Origin: Datisca glomerata
Lineage: Eukaryota > Streptophyta > Magnoliopsida > Cucurbitales > Datiscaceae
Length of the DNA: 64,000 nt
NCBI GenBank assembly: GCA_003255025.1
Contig: QANY01008646.1
Span: 310,001 to 374,000 of the forward strand
Direction of reading: 5' to 3'
Part shown: positions 10,174 to 22,912 of the stretch, in pieces
Numbering within the stretch: the stretch's first letter is position 1
How the letters are laid out: each line of letters begins with the position of its first letter
Notes under the pieces: model-generated
The model's input: the letters and a program-made list of their open reading frames with translations, nothing else
Database searches by the model: none
What the model was told of the DNA's origin: nothing
Translations under genes and position numbers: made by a program

Positions 10174-12355
10174 TCATATATAGTACTTGCGCAAATGAAA
10201 AGCATTCTAGGGCTTGTGTAATTCATTTCCCTCACTAGTCATCAGATGAGAAGATCTGTTTTCTCCAACTGCTTTGACAATGAACGACCCTTCCCAGTTT
10301 AGTCCCAATTTACCTTCATTTGTTTGGGATACCCTTTTGCGCACGAGGCCCTCGCTGATATTGCTGCTTTCTCACCCTTTTCTAGAGATATTTCCTTCTC
10401 TTTTAATTATAGGTAGCCAATCTGATTAACGTTGCCTCCCGCTTTTCCTCTAGTAGATTAAGGTTTTCCATCATCCATTATGCATTTGTGACTTCATCAA
10501 TGGTAGATTTTAATGTTGGGCACTCGATTTCAACAAGTATAGCGGCTAATGCTCTGTAAGCTTGGGTGAAAGGTGTTTTTCCTGTGGGTTCCTGAGGTGT
10601 AGTTCGATAGGCCCAAAGAACTGAATGCAACTCTTCAACACATCTTCTCTTGGCGGATTCTAATCGCTTCTTTAAACTACCGAGAATTGTCGTGTTTGAT
10701 CATTTGTCCATTACTTTGGGGGTAATAGGGTGTTGAAAATCTGTTCGTTATACGGAAACCTTCACAAAAATTCTTCACTTGGCTCCCTGTGAACTAGGGG
10801 TGTAAGGAAAACTGACCAAACCGCAAAAACCAACTGAACCGGACCGAACCGCATTAGTTCGGGCGGTTTTGTCACTTTTGACGGTTTGGTTTGGTTCTAA
10901 AAGCAAAAAACTAGAATGGTTCGGTTCAGTGTTCGATTTTTGTGAAAAAATCGCACCAAACCAAACCGAACCGCACTTCTATATAAGCCCATTTACCCTC
11001 GTCTCTCTCTTTATCTCTATTTCTTTCTCTCAATGTCTCTCACTTTCTCTATCTATCTCTGTGTGTCTCTAGGGCCTAAATTGTATCTTTTTTTCATGTA
11101 TTCTCTGTTGTTTTTGTAAATATTTTGTATTCTCAGTTGAAATATAAATCTGTCAAAAACTTAGTTGAGATTGATGTTGGTTTTATATGTGTTGCCGATT
11201 TGGTTGAGATTAGTTAAAATTTAGGTTGAGATTTGATTGAAATTTGATGAATTTTTATGCTTTGCTTTTCATCTTACGGTTCGGTTCGGTTTTTGTTATT
11301 TTTGAGCGGTTCGATTCAGTTTTTGAACATTGAGCGGTTCGGTTCGGTTGCTAATTGTGTAAAAATGGTATGTTCGGTTCGGCTCAGTAAAACTCCTTAA
11401 ACCGAGCCGAACCGAACCGCTTACACCCTTATTGTGAATAGTCCATTGTCAATGACTATTGTTCTCGGAACTCCGTACCAGCAAACAATATTTTTTCACA
11501 TAAATTGTTTCACTTCTTCTTCTCTTACCCTTGCCAAAGCTTCCACTTTAATCTACTTGGTGAAGTAATCGGTCTCAACAAGTAAGAACTTTTTCTGTGT
11601 AGGAACCATCGGGAGTGGTCCGACTATATCAATCCCACATTGCATGAACAACCATGGGCTTATTAATGTTTGAATTTCTTCTAGGGCCATTCTTGGCATT
11701 TATCACATCTCTTCATGAAGGATATTTCTTCTTCATGCATCTTTGGCCAACAATACCCCTCATTTAATAACTTGTTCGCCAAAGATCTTCCGCCTGAATG
11801 ATTTCTGCAAATTCCTTCATGTACTTTGACTAACACATACTTCGCCTCTGTTGGTATAAGGCATTTAAGATAGGTCTTGAAAAAGACCTTTGATACGATT
11901 TCATGTTCATCAAAGTATACCTTGCCTCCGTTGTTGAATATTTTGTGCTTCCATCTTGTTGGTTGAAGGATCTCTGCTAAGTAGGTAACAGACAATACTT
12001 TTATGTCGATCATAATTCCAGCCTCCGCTTGTATGAGTGTCTTCTTACTAGGTTCGTTTACATACTCAACGGTAATACTCCTTTTGTAGGGGAGGTGTAC
12101 TGAAGATCCCAAATTGGCAAGGGTATCTACCCTGAAATTTTCCATTCTCAGTATTTGTGAAATCTTATAATTTTTAAACAATTGTAGCATTTCCTTTTGT
12201 GTATTGTAATTATTCTGCCGTTCTTCTATCTTTGGCATTGTATTTTCCTGAAACATGATTAGCATCTAATATCGAATCACAAAAAATGTAACATGTGTTA
12301 CCTTTAATTCATTCATGAGATGGAATCCGGCTAGTATTGCTTCGTATTCCGCTTC
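10174..12355 (-). pseudogene. Ty3/gypsy (Tat-like) RNase H-integrase region, interrupted
   Basis: Read on the minus strand. RNase H starts abruptly with EAEYEAILAGFHLMNELK (12355-12300). A 194-codon open piece (11681-12265) follows, with the RNase H end (MENFRVDTLANLGSS) and an HHCC zinc-binding motif, VHEGICRNHSGGRSL to RCDKCQ. Next come integrase-core pieces: GPLPMVPTQKK, TDYFTKW and VIDNG. A hAT MITE (10795-11431) splits the core just after DNG; the frame resumes with FTGSQVKNFCEGFRITN. The C-terminal LGLNWEGSFIVKAVGE and HLRKYY end at a stop near 10174. Gag, protease, reverse transcriptase and both LTRs are missing, the 5' part because another element entered at 12356. Not functional. Confidence 0.8.
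10795..11431. mobile_element. hAT-type MITE, 637 bp
   Basis: The termini are inverted repeats: taggggtgtaag on the left and cttacaccctta on the right. Flanking 8-bp target duplications are ctgtgaac (10787-10794) and ttgtgaat (11432-11439), which differ by two C/T transitions. Subterminal regions are packed with gaaccg/cggttc repeats in both directions. A CT-rich stretch and an AT-rich centre hold no transposase frame, so it is non-autonomous. Confidence 0.85.
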
Positions 12356-14958
12356 TGTAACACCCTGAAGATTGATTAAGGTTATGTAACATCCTGAAGA
12401 CCAACTGAGGTTACTTCAGTAATTAAAAAATAATAATGTGGAAGCTAGGTCAAAATTTTTCTTTTAAAATCAATTCATGATACTTAATGAAACAACACAT
12501 TTATTAGAGAAAAACTCAAAACACGTTTCTAAAATTTAAGATAAGAAATTTATAGAAAAATTTTATTAAGCTTAAATAATATTTCAAAGATCTTTAATAA
12601 ATAAAAAATTAAAATAGTAATTTACTCAACTAATTAAACTTGATTTCTCGTCTTGTGCCAGAATGCTTAATCAGACTCTTGACATTCATCACCATCATTC
12701 ATTATCTGAAAATTTAATATAAAACAGGATGGGTATAAAATATACTCGGTAAGTAAAATTTTACATACATAACAAACACATGTGTATCCAATCCATTCTA
12801 ATCATTAACTTGCATTGTGTTAGACATATACTATTATAAATCATTTTTACATTATTGTCATTGCTTTAGCTTTACATCTTTCATTACAATTATTCCATGC
12901 GAACTTTTTGTATACACTTTTATTTACTTTAGATATCTTTAAAATTTTCATTGCATTCTTTTGTTTACATTACTAGCGAGCTCACGTGTGTAATGTTTAG
13001 TCAATCAAATACAGTGGGTCATTATTACTAAAACTTGTTCAACTATTGGATCATTGGTAGTATCGGTAAACAAGTCGAACGATCATTCATTAACATAGTA
13101 TCGCTAGATAGGTCAAATGATAATTCATTAACACTAATCATTAAACATTGTCGAGTCTGCCGGTCCCCCGCGTCTCATTTTCCACTCACCACTTTTATGG
13201 CATAAACATACACCTAGTCTTTTAAGCTTTTATTTTAGTTCTATTTTATAAGCCTTAACATGTAAGTGTTAATATACATATTCACATTCATTACTAAAAT
13301 GATATGTACACATCATTAATAACATAATAATATACAATTGAGCATAATTTCATACAAAAAAATATCACATATATATAATCATCCATTACAATAGATTAGA
13401 CACATCATTAACAAATACATTAACATAAAATTAAACATCTAATCACATAGACACATTACACATATAGGAGATTTACATATGAGGGAAGATAAACGAGAGT
13501 ATAAAGACATACAACCCACCCATCATGATTTTTAGACTATGACAAACAATTATGTATACGTAAAATCCTACTTATGTGATCACCCTATAGATAACTATGA
13601 AAATTAAAATCATGATACAATAACACTATATATATTCAGTACAAAACAATAACCCAAAAATAGAAACTAACGCTAAGCGCGGATTCGGTAAAATATGACA
13701 CAACTTATACTATGATTTTTTTAAATTCTAGATCTCATACTAGATGACCTCGAACATTCTATGGTCTTACATATTAAATTTCTTGAAATTCCAATGTCGT
13801 TTAAGTGTCAAAACATAAAAACAAAGTTGTTACAGAAAACTGCTTTTCACCAAGTAAAACAGTAAGGTTCGAAAATTTGTTTCATTAAGTAAACCTTATC
13901 CAAAAATTATGAAACTTTACAGAATTACTAATGATTCATATAAAATAATACTATAAAAGTTTCAGATCAAACCGAGTCGATGTCGATACTGAAATAACCC
14001 TAAATTTGGACATTGAAAAACTGTTTTTCCCTGATCCGGACAGAAAATTTAGAAAATCATGTAAAATCATTGAGTACGAGTTTTGACCTAAATTTTTTAT
14101 AGAATGTGAGACAATATGTTTCAAACATACCCTAAAAATATTAGACTCAAACTCTATTGTTTCTGTCTCAAAACTTGAAATCGATTTTATAGTGTGAAGA
14201 AAAATCCGAAAATCTCAGTTTCATAAAAAATAATATTTTTTATCAAAAACGTCTCTCTTATTAAAAAAGATTCATGGGACATGTATGAAAATAAAATAGC
14301 ATTAAAACTCAGTATTATACAGATATATAAAGGCAAAACATGAAGAACAAAGCTAAAATATTTAAAATGGAAAATACAAAGTGACAAGGGTTTACCGAAA
14401 ACAAACAACAAAACTACGTCTACGAGCCAACCGTTGCTGCCTAGAGCGTAAATCTTCTTTGAACAATAAGGCATGAAGGTGAGCATAGGGAGATGCTTGT
14501 TTTCTCTTTCTCTCTCCTCTCCCTCAAAACCTAATAGGCGCCTCTTCTTCTTCTTTTATTATTTTAATAAAATATTTTTATACTCAATTTACAATATTAT
14601 CCTAATTATGAAATATGTTTTACTTGGTATATCTTTTTCTTCTTTACTCCAATTGACAAATCAAAAGTACCGTCAAATTCATCTCACCGAGTTTTTCGAT
14701 TTGAGTACTATATTACATATAAAAATTCTACATTCATAATAATCTTTGAGGACACCATAGTCATTTTCCTATTTATAGGCAATAAACGTATATCTTAATG
14801 TTTAATCACATTAATCTGTATACATCTGATAACAACTTAAACTGCAATCTGATATGAAATTCTCACATGTTCCCAAAATAATAGGATAATCATTCAATCT
14901 CACTCTAATCTTACCCTTAGAGATTTTAATACGGTTAATAAATACTTGAAATATTGCA
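12356..14958 (-). repeat. Ty3/gypsy (Tekay/Del-like) 3' LTR, about 2.6 kb
   Basis: On the minus strand it begins TGCAATATTTC next to a polypurine tract (14959-14971) and ends GTTACA at 12356, so it has the TG...CA form. The ending and the block 'gatgggtataaaatatactcggtaag' type around 12730-12760 are typical of chromovirus LTRs. Its last 58 bases are a 29-bp direct duplication (12356-12384 and 12385-12413). It is inserted in the RNase H reading of the Tat-like element. No real gene lies inside; the short frames near 14187-14739 are chance. Confidence 0.65.
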
Positions 14959-14971
14959 TTCCTCCTTCCTT
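14959..14971 (-). other. polypurine tract of the Tekay/Del-like element
   Basis: Minus-strand AAGGAAGGAGGAA lies directly before the proposed LTR start, where plus-strand DNA synthesis is primed. Upstream the minus strand reads a degenerate FRGRN-type pol end, usual just before this tract in such elements. Confidence 0.6.
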
Positions 14972-17560
14972 AAAAAATATTCCGTCCCCGAAATCTACCA
15001 ATTATCAATAGAAACAAAATTCATAACATTCTCAAATTTATAGGCTGCTTCTTCCAAGCAATGGAACTACCACGATACATGGGATGAGATAAGTAAGTGA
15101 CTTACCCATCTATCCATTATGATCAATATACTTATATAATATGCCATTATCTTTGTTGATTCCTTTTACATCCATTACTACATGATATCAACATCATGAT
15201 CTTAACACACTTTGATGTTTCTATCTTCCTCTACCATTTAGATTTCTCAACTGAGTCAATACACTTACTTCCATAAATTGTGCATCACACGTGGCAAACA
15301 TGTATCAACATGCTTGTCATACTAGAATTGTCCATATCTTTCATCCCAATAAACTCACCTCAGTCAACTTGGGCGAATTCTAGTTTGCCACATCCAAAAT
15401 AATTACAACTTTGTCAATCCATACATCATTAGATGTGAAAAGTCTATGCATACTCAACGATCAAGGCCAATAGATCTATTATATATACATATAATCAATT
15501 CGATAACTTCTAAACTACCAATCACATATACAGTTACATTGTAACTTAACCACTAGTCGACTTGGTCTTCCAAATTATACAATTACTTCTAGCTCATAAA
15601 TGCTTAAAATTTAAATTCTAACTTAATCACAGTCCTATCATATTTCAACATAAAGTTAACTCATAAATGGAATAAGCCATAACCTCAAATACTTTCACAT
15701 TATCACCTCCCTCCCTAAAAGGAGTAACCATAAATAACATTGTAATCCTATTACAATGATAATAGGAACACAGAAACATCAACCTAACATCATATGATTT
15801 CATATGGAATAGTTCTGAAAAAATTTCACTTCTGAGTTTAAATACATACCAAGAAAATCTCATGATACCCAATTATAGTAGGTTGTAACCTCTATTGACC
15901 ACACAATTTTTGTTAATCCATCATTTGAAATTTTTTGAATGACATTACTGACTCTCACAGAATCTTATCCATGGTACTTAGTGTATATCATCAATAATTC
16001 CAAATGTTAAACTAATAATAATTACAACCATTCACAATTTTTTCAACACAATACACATACTTGGATACATAGTATATCTCAATCATACTTCCTTCGGGTG
16101 TATCATCAACCATCACGTTAAGTAACCATCACGTATAAGTACTGGGAGGTCTCGTTATCTCCAAAACAAAATGTGCATGTACCTTAATACAAAGTGTGTT
16201 GTTATATGAGCCACCAACATTATAATCTCGATTATCAATCAAGAGAACAATTACCTATAAAAAGGCATGACCATTCACCTTTGAATCACAATCTTGAAAC
16301 TTTTTAACTTCATAACCCAATAATAGCATAGGGTCTACATTCACATATGTGAATAGCAACATGAATTTCGTAGGATTTTTATTTTTGAATTCAAATCTTA
16401 CATGTTCTAAATGTAAACTAAGCACTTGATTTATCTGCACCAACAATATCCAATACCATACAATTCTTTCAAATTTCATAAGATATCTAGTATCATATTA
16501 AATGAACTTAAATTAACCATTTGGTTTTGGAGTGAGACTTTCACATCCAATTAAACTAGCAGAATCATGATACACAAAATCTCTATAAAAGGACCCATAC
16601 ATTATGAATCCTTGTTAAAATTAATAAAATAGTGTTCCAATAGTATAATCAAACTTTTTACCAATATGTAGTGCAGTCTCAAAATTAGCATCCAATAAAT
16701 ACTAACGACTTGTTCCACATAGCTAATATTCCTTTATAAAATCAACGCTTAGGTGATCTAATGTTCATCCCAAATTCTAGAGTAAGGTCACTTACCATTG
16801 ACAAGAACGACGATATCTTACTCAAGAATATAACCAAATATTCAGCTTTACCAATTAGTTGAACATAAACAAAATATAGTTTACCAATTAGCTAAACATA
16901 AATAGAATATAGTTTCTCAAATGTCAGTTTCCAATTCTTGTTAACAATATCATTTCAACTTTAAAAAATTAGATCTCAATATAACAACCATCACGCGATT
17001 TATTCAAACTAACAACGAAATCCCCTTATACTTAACTTATCATATCTAGCCTCACGAACCTTCTTATAAATCCACTTCATCCTCCCCTTAAAACGAGGAT
17101 AAAAATTTTATGCCATGTTTCCCTCATGATATGTAACTACAAAATCTTGTATACATGTCAATTTCACAAAGTTATCCAAAATTCAAACAATGATAACTTC
17201 CATATATGCACAACACATGCAAATCCGAATAAATTATCTCTGACTTAACTTAAGTTGTCAATCCTCCATCTTTTTTTTCTTGTCGTATCTAAAGGTTGTA
17301 CTTCGAAAACACTAAAGCACATTGAAGTTGGTCAAAATATATTTTATTCTCAAAATTAGGTGCTTATTCTTTATAAAGAATTGTTTAGGTTCTCTATGGT
17401 CAAAGTATAGTCTAATGGTCCATCCTTCTTCTTCATGAACAAAAATAGGTGTACCAAAAGATAAAACATTAGGTCATATAAACCTTTTATTCTTCAATTC
17501 TTCTAATTTCCCCTTAAGCTCACTAAATCCCTCTAGTGGCATACAATAAAGGTGTTATAG
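14972..17560 (-). pseudogene. Ty3/gypsy (Tekay/Del-like) pol, heavily decayed
   Basis: Only the upstream end is clear. At about 17245-17555 the minus strand reads PLEGFSELKGKLEELKNKRF, then GTPIFVHEEEGWTIRLYFDHRE (the family has a PVLFVKKKDGT...CIDYREL pattern) and KNKHLILRI. This is the start of a chromovirus reverse transcriptase, with many stops and no YVDD region visible. Between 14972 and 17245 the sequence is too damaged to assign; integrase and RNase H are expected there. No 5' LTR is found to the right, so the element is truncated at about 17560. Confidence 0.6.
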
Positions 17561-18257
17561 TCGTTAGTGTTATGTCCAGTAACGCTTCGAATACAAGTCT
17601 TGATCTAACGGTCAGGTGTGATCTTATTAGATCTTTAGATAAGATTCCTGGATAGTTTCAAACAATCTTATTGTCCTTATAAATATTTTTTATTTTCAGG
17701 TACCCATCTGTCAGGAGATCTCAAACTCAAATTGTCCATCATAGGCTAGGCTTGCAAAACGTGTAAGGTTTGAGGTGAAACCATAAGTTCTAAATCCTTA
17801 ACTTTAATTAAGCTTTACCAGAGGGTTAATTGAAATCATCTCACATTCATAGTAAAGAAGGTACTAAACCATGCTAATTATCACTTTAAGGCCATGGGTA
17901 GCTAAAAGACCAACAATACTTCCAATGTCCCATATTCACAACTTAAGACTGCACCACACTTAAAGTATCATAAAAAATGTAATACATTTTCATAATGGTC
18001 ATATAAAGCTCAAAGTCTATGATCATCAATATACTTCAGCTCATGCAATTATTAACCATATATAGTCAAACCTTCTTATAATCGTTAATAAAAAAAATAC
18101 TCATTTTGGTTTTGTAGATGATGGAGTCTTCGGAGTCAGGTATAAGAGGTCACCCAAGTTCTCGACTGGGAGCAACTGTTGTCAAGCCTTCTACGATTGG
18201 AGTCACGCTTTACTCTTGTTATCTTTTAAGGATGGGATATTTAACAAATTCACATCA
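17561..18257. other. no gene seen
   Basis: AT-rich sequence between two retrotransposon relics. It contains no recognised motif and no frame worth naming. Confidence 0.4.
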
Positions 18258-19262
18258 GCAATGTTTTTCTCAATGGACACCTTCATAAGATAGTTTATAT
18301 GTTGCAGCCACTTGATTTTGAAGGGCCCTCTAAACCAACACACATATGCAAATTAAGCAAATCCTTATATGGTGAAACAAGCCCAAGAGCTTGGTATGGC
18401 AAACCCAAGGCTACCCTTCTTCGTTGGGGCTTCCATAATTCAATCTCACATGCATATTTTTTTCTACATTTGTTGGTTTTGAGATATGCTCATGGTTCTC
18501 ATTCTTGTTGATGATATTCTCATCAGTGGCAGCAACCCTACGCTTATTCAGAAACTAATTGCTCAACATAGTGCTCAATTTGCTTTAAAAACCTTGGGTT
18601 CACTCAACTACTTGCTTGGTTTTGAAGTTTTCAGGAATAACACCGGTTTATTAGATCACACAATCTAAATTTCTTTATCATAACTCGCAATGACAGGACC
18701 TGTGATGTCAAATTTTATCTCGTCCCACTATTGAACATTGGAAGGCATGTAAAATAATTCTGAGATGCCTCCAAGGCACATCACATAATGGATAGTTTTC
18801 ATTCCTACTATTAAATTAGCTTTGGAAGCTTATTCTCATGCAGATTTGACTTGCTCTATTGATGACTGAAAATCAACTCCTGGTTTTTACATCTATTTTG
18901 GTGGCACTTGACTCATGGAGCTCTAGAAAATAATCCATTGTAGCAAGATCTAGCACTGAAGCTGAATATAGAGCTTTGTCCTCTGCCAGCACTGAAATAA
19001 TCTAGCTTAAATAAGGTTTCATGAAGTCAGAGTTTCTTTACCCTACAACCCATGTGTTGCTGCAAATATTGTTTTTCACTCCCGTATAAAACACATTGAA
19101 CTCGATTTCATTTATCATAGAAATACTCCTTTCCAAAGTTCTTGAAGTCAAATATGTTCCTCCATCATATCAGATTGTTGATGTGCTTATCAAAGCTCTC
19201 CCACCTACTCAATTCAGTCTCTTGTGTTCCAAGCTCAATGTATCTCCTTCCTCATCTCGCTT
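18258..19262 (+). pseudogene. copia reverse transcriptase / RNase H (second element)
   Basis: Plus-strand copia pol end, independent of the one at the left edge. It reads MLQPLDFEGPSKPTHICKLS, KSLYG, WYGKPKATLLRWGFHNSIS, then after a frameshift LILVDDILISGSNPTLIQKL (YVDD equivalent VDD) and LGSLNYLLGFEV. RNase H pieces follow in shifting frames: a TSGF-like segment, an AEYRALSS-like segment near 18960, KTHELDFH-like near 19090, then VLEVKYVPPSYQIVDVLIKAL near 19140 and LLCSKLNVSPSSSRLRG. Several stops and frameshifts make it non-functional. The order and the final ADVLTKAL-type motif are standard for copia. Confidence 0.85.
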
Positions 19263-19510
19263 AAGGGGGTTGTTGAAGCTACTGTTGCTCATAGCCATCT
19301 CAGCACTATCACATGTGCTAATATTCTAATTCAGCGCCTCTCATGTCCAGCCATCTCAGCTGCCATACAGTTGCACTCCATCGGAGATTCAGAAATAATT
19401 TTAGACATCAAACGGTCTTTGATTGGCTCCTCATTCAGCCAGTCACATGCTCATCAGAAAATGTCCTTGATTCCCTCTTGCATCACAATTGTGATTATTC
19501 CATCATGAAA
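19263..19510 (+). repeat. copia 3' LTR start (partial)
   Basis: Directly after the pol end is a purine tract, aaggggg (about 19263-19269), followed by tgttgaagct from 19271, the usual plant LTR start. The right end is not determined; a short LTR ending in CA near 19505 is possible. No second copy lies in the window to test this. Confidence 0.5.
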
Positions 19511-21094
19511 TCTATGGGTAGATAATAATAGATATTTTAACCACGTTCAAATTTGCTATGGAATTTTCTAGAATTATTGATTAATATGAACTACAGCTTC
19601 AAATCTATTTAATACTTATATTATAATTAAAATAATATCTACGTTAGGTATAACTATAAATTAGACATCAAATTCAAACAACTAGAATTAAAATGTATAA
19701 ATTCAAAGAAATAATATTGGAAATATATTTAAAGCATGTATTAGGGATGTATGAAGAAAACAATTTATGACTTCTATTATTGAATTTTATATGATTTTAC
19801 TGTCAAAAACAAAAATTAGTCGAGCCTTTTTCAATTCGTCTAAGATTAACTAAATATTTAATGAGTTTTTCTTTTCTTTTCTCTTCTTTTTCAAACTTAG
19901 CTTAATATGAATACTAAATGGTAATAGAAAACAATTAATAGAATAAATTTTTTAATTAATTGCAATGATAATTCATGACAAATCAAACTCGCTTATTTGA
20001 TAATAAAGGGTAGATTATTGCAATCAAACACTTTATTTATTCGACGAATCACCACCTAAACATAGCCAAGGAGGCAATAAAACACGCAATAATATCTTTG
20101 GATGACCTTTTATTTAACTCAAATATTAGATCGATCAGTTTAGTTTTAGATAAATTTTCGAACCACAATTAAACTAATTTAGTCAGGTTCTTTAGTGAGC
20201 AAGCCAAGCTAAACCTATTAAAACTCACTCAAACCAACTAACCTTCCACTAAACTGGTTGGATTGATTTGGGACGTTACGTTTTTTATTTGCTGTTTTTT
20301 CTTGCACTTCAAGTTATGTAGCGAGAAGATCGATTTGTTAGACAGAACAAAGTACCTTGATGCAACATTAAATGTCCTTTTCAGTACAATTTTGTTGCAA
20401 CCAAAAAATTTAAGGACAAATTATAAACTTGTAACTAAATGAACAAAAAAATTTCCCTTAACCAAAATTTTCCTTCATCTTACAAACATGACGTCTTTTA
20501 TTGAAAAAGTGTCATGGTGGTAGCCATTCACTACAACAAAAAGGGGGGTTAGATGACGGGCAAAACCCGTCATTATAACCCTATATTGATGGGTAGTCGA
20601 CTGTCATCCACCGGGCTGTCATCTAAATTCTTTTAAAATAAAAACCGCCAAAATAGACCTACCGCGAAAAGGAGATAGTTGACAGGGAATCCCCATCAAC
20701 AAAATGGTACCGCGAAAATGAGATAGTTGATGGGGAATCCCCGTCAACAAAAGGTGCCACGAAAAGGAGTTAGTTGACGGGGAATCCCCGTCAACAAAGA
20801 GTGTCGCATGACAAATGGATAACGGGGGATCCCCGTCATCTAAAGTTCTGAAAAAGAAAAAAAAAGTTTCCGTAGCTATATATGTTAATATTTGTATCCT
20901 AGAGGTACCTTGTAGTGTTTCAAATAAAGCATGTAACAGACAACCTTGAAATTTGCAGTGAATACTATTAGCACTATAACTATATGAAAATCAACTCTGC
21001 AGTTCACGATCTCAAACTATATTTTCAACTCTAGATAAACATAGACTTATAAATAAAAAGTTCTTTTTTTTCTTACTTTTTCAGATAATAAATA

Positions 21095-21545
21095 ACAGAC
21101 ATTACTAAAAAAATGGGATATAATGACAGCAGAGTATTAGTTTTTTAATGACAGATATCATGAACATGTCATAGAAAAATAGGTGGTGAAGTGAAATTTT
21201 TTTTATTTTTTCTAAGATGACAGCTTTTAAATAATTTGTCATAATATATTTACCTATTACGACATGTACTTTTTGAATGTGTAAAATATTTTTACTTTTT
21301 AATTGACAATTATTTTTACACTCTCAATATTTCTCAAGTTTTCTCTATTTATAAAATTGCCATGTTATAACCTAATTTTAACCAATTTCCATCTCGCCTC
21401 TCCCTCGACTCCATCTTTCTCTCGACTCCATCTCTCTATCGACTCCATCGCTATCGCCATCTCACTCTCGCTCAGTTTCGTTACCCATTAGGTCTCTCTG
21501 TTGCTCTCCGTTTCTTTTACCTAAATTTTTAGCTGCTTCGGTTGA
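21095..21545. repeat. long terminal arm of CACTA type X, left
   Basis: This stretch is an imperfect inverted repeat of about 27400-27906. Shared blocks in the same order are ATTAC-AAAAA, aatgacagca, tgccatgttataacc/tggcatgttaaaatcc and the CT-rich block of ctctccctc and ctctctc runs ending in tctctgttgctctccgtttctttt. It contains atgacag/ctgtcat subterminal motifs. The outermost bases (cattacta) look slightly damaged compared with CACTATTAC at the other end. Confidence 0.65.
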
Positions 21546-21758
21546 TGACTTGTGTGCTGAGGTTTGTTAAGCATATTTTTAAAAGTTCCTCTCTTACATT
21601 AGTTTTTTTCTATGGCAGAACTTTACTCAGTTTATGAGTATCTTATGATAAATTGACTATGTTTCTTGTGGATATTTATGCTGGTTGGATTTCAAATTTT
21701 ATTTCTTGATGCCTGGATTAATGATCTGAGTATGTTTGGATCAGTTATTTGGTTGTAA

Positions 21759-21970
21759 GTTTTATGTTATAGGGTGTGTTAACTCTTTTGAGTATGTTTG
21801 TATCAATTGAAGGTTATGAAATGGTTAATATATATTATTTTCTTTCAAATATACAGCACTTGAAATGCTTCCTAATCCTGCAAAATAACAAAGTTTCATG
21901 TTATAGGATGTGTTAACTCTTTGGAGTATATTTGTATCAATTGAAGATTATGGAATGGTGAATATATGTG
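21759..21970. repeat. 78-bp direct repeat, two copies
   Basis: The blocks 21759-21837 and 21893-21970 are about 90 percent alike (core gtgttaactctt and tttgtatcaattgaag) and start 134 bp apart. They lie inside the CACTA composite and are non-coding. A local duplication is the simplest reading. Confidence 0.8.
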
Positions 21971-22752
21971 CAGTTTATTGCGGTTCTTACTGATAAAATA
22001 TATGGTACCTCAGTGGAACACATTTCCCCTCCCATGAGTTTGGTACTGTTTGCTTCTTGGTGTTTTTGTTCTGACCATATTTTACTGAATTTTGTGTTAT
22101 GGTTAACGAGGAAAAGGTATAACATATATGAAGCTATTCTATAGGTAATTTTTACTTGTACGATGTTGATGGCCTTTTTCCTGTCATCAAAATCAGTTGT
22201 CTAAGCACTTTCTGTTGATGATTGGGACTTCATTTAACTTCATGGACTTTTTCATCAATTATTTGACAATAATGTTGTGTAATTATCTTTTTATCACTGT
22301 ATATCGTGGAGTATTGTTTTCTGCCATCATCATATGTTAGACTGTTAAAATAATCACACTTAGACTAATGTGCATCTTATCCCATGATTGATCTTATGTG
22401 GTACTACCTCTCAATGCTAAGAATTGAAATATTTTTTCTGTAAGAAACATTACTATTTCTCCATGTTATTCCATGTCTTCTGCAAAGTATCTATGAGTTA
22501 GCCCCTATTTTACCATGTTACTTGCTCCTCTCACATATTATGGAAAAATGATTAGTAGAGCATGATGCTTAGTATTACTTCTTATAGTGGTTGGCAATAT
22601 GGTTGTCAGAGATCTATATTGTCGCTTGATAACACTTGCACTTATTTTCATTTATAGTAATTTCTTCACTTTTTTCGGAGGTCCATGAATATATGGTGTA
22701 GTTCTTTTGGTTCAAATAGAGTCTTAACTTCAAGTTCTTTTTTTTTAATTAG

Positions 22753-22912
22753 GTAGCAGTCCTATTGATGTTACTGATCCACATTGGGAGTTATATCTCT
22801 TTATTTAGAAGAAAACAGATCAATTGGGGGATCATAATCCTATATTACTTGGTTTTTCTGCTTTATATCACTTTTATCATTATCCAGATGTTTCTCGTTT
22901 GCGCTTAGCCAG
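22753..22912 (+). pseudogene. captured exon of a HAT1/HAG2-type histone acetyltransferase
   Basis: An acceptor (taattag) precedes, and a donor (ccag|gttctt) follows, a 160-bp block. It reads GSSPIDVTDPHWELYL, then a stop in place of a residue, then KKTDQLGDHNPILLGFSALY and HFYHYPDVSRLRLA. This matches, from memory of the family, the conserved stretch before the acetyl-CoA site of the type B histone acetyltransferase HAT1 (HAG2 in plants), which acetylates newly made histone H4. The acetyl-CoA binding exon is not found nearby. It lies inside a CACTA composite, so it is best read as a captured, dead exon. Confidence 0.7.

Noticed and set aside
14187..14739. Two opposite open frames of 99 and 88 codons
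   Set aside because: They lie inside the 2.6-kb gypsy LTR, overlap each other and show no protein motif.
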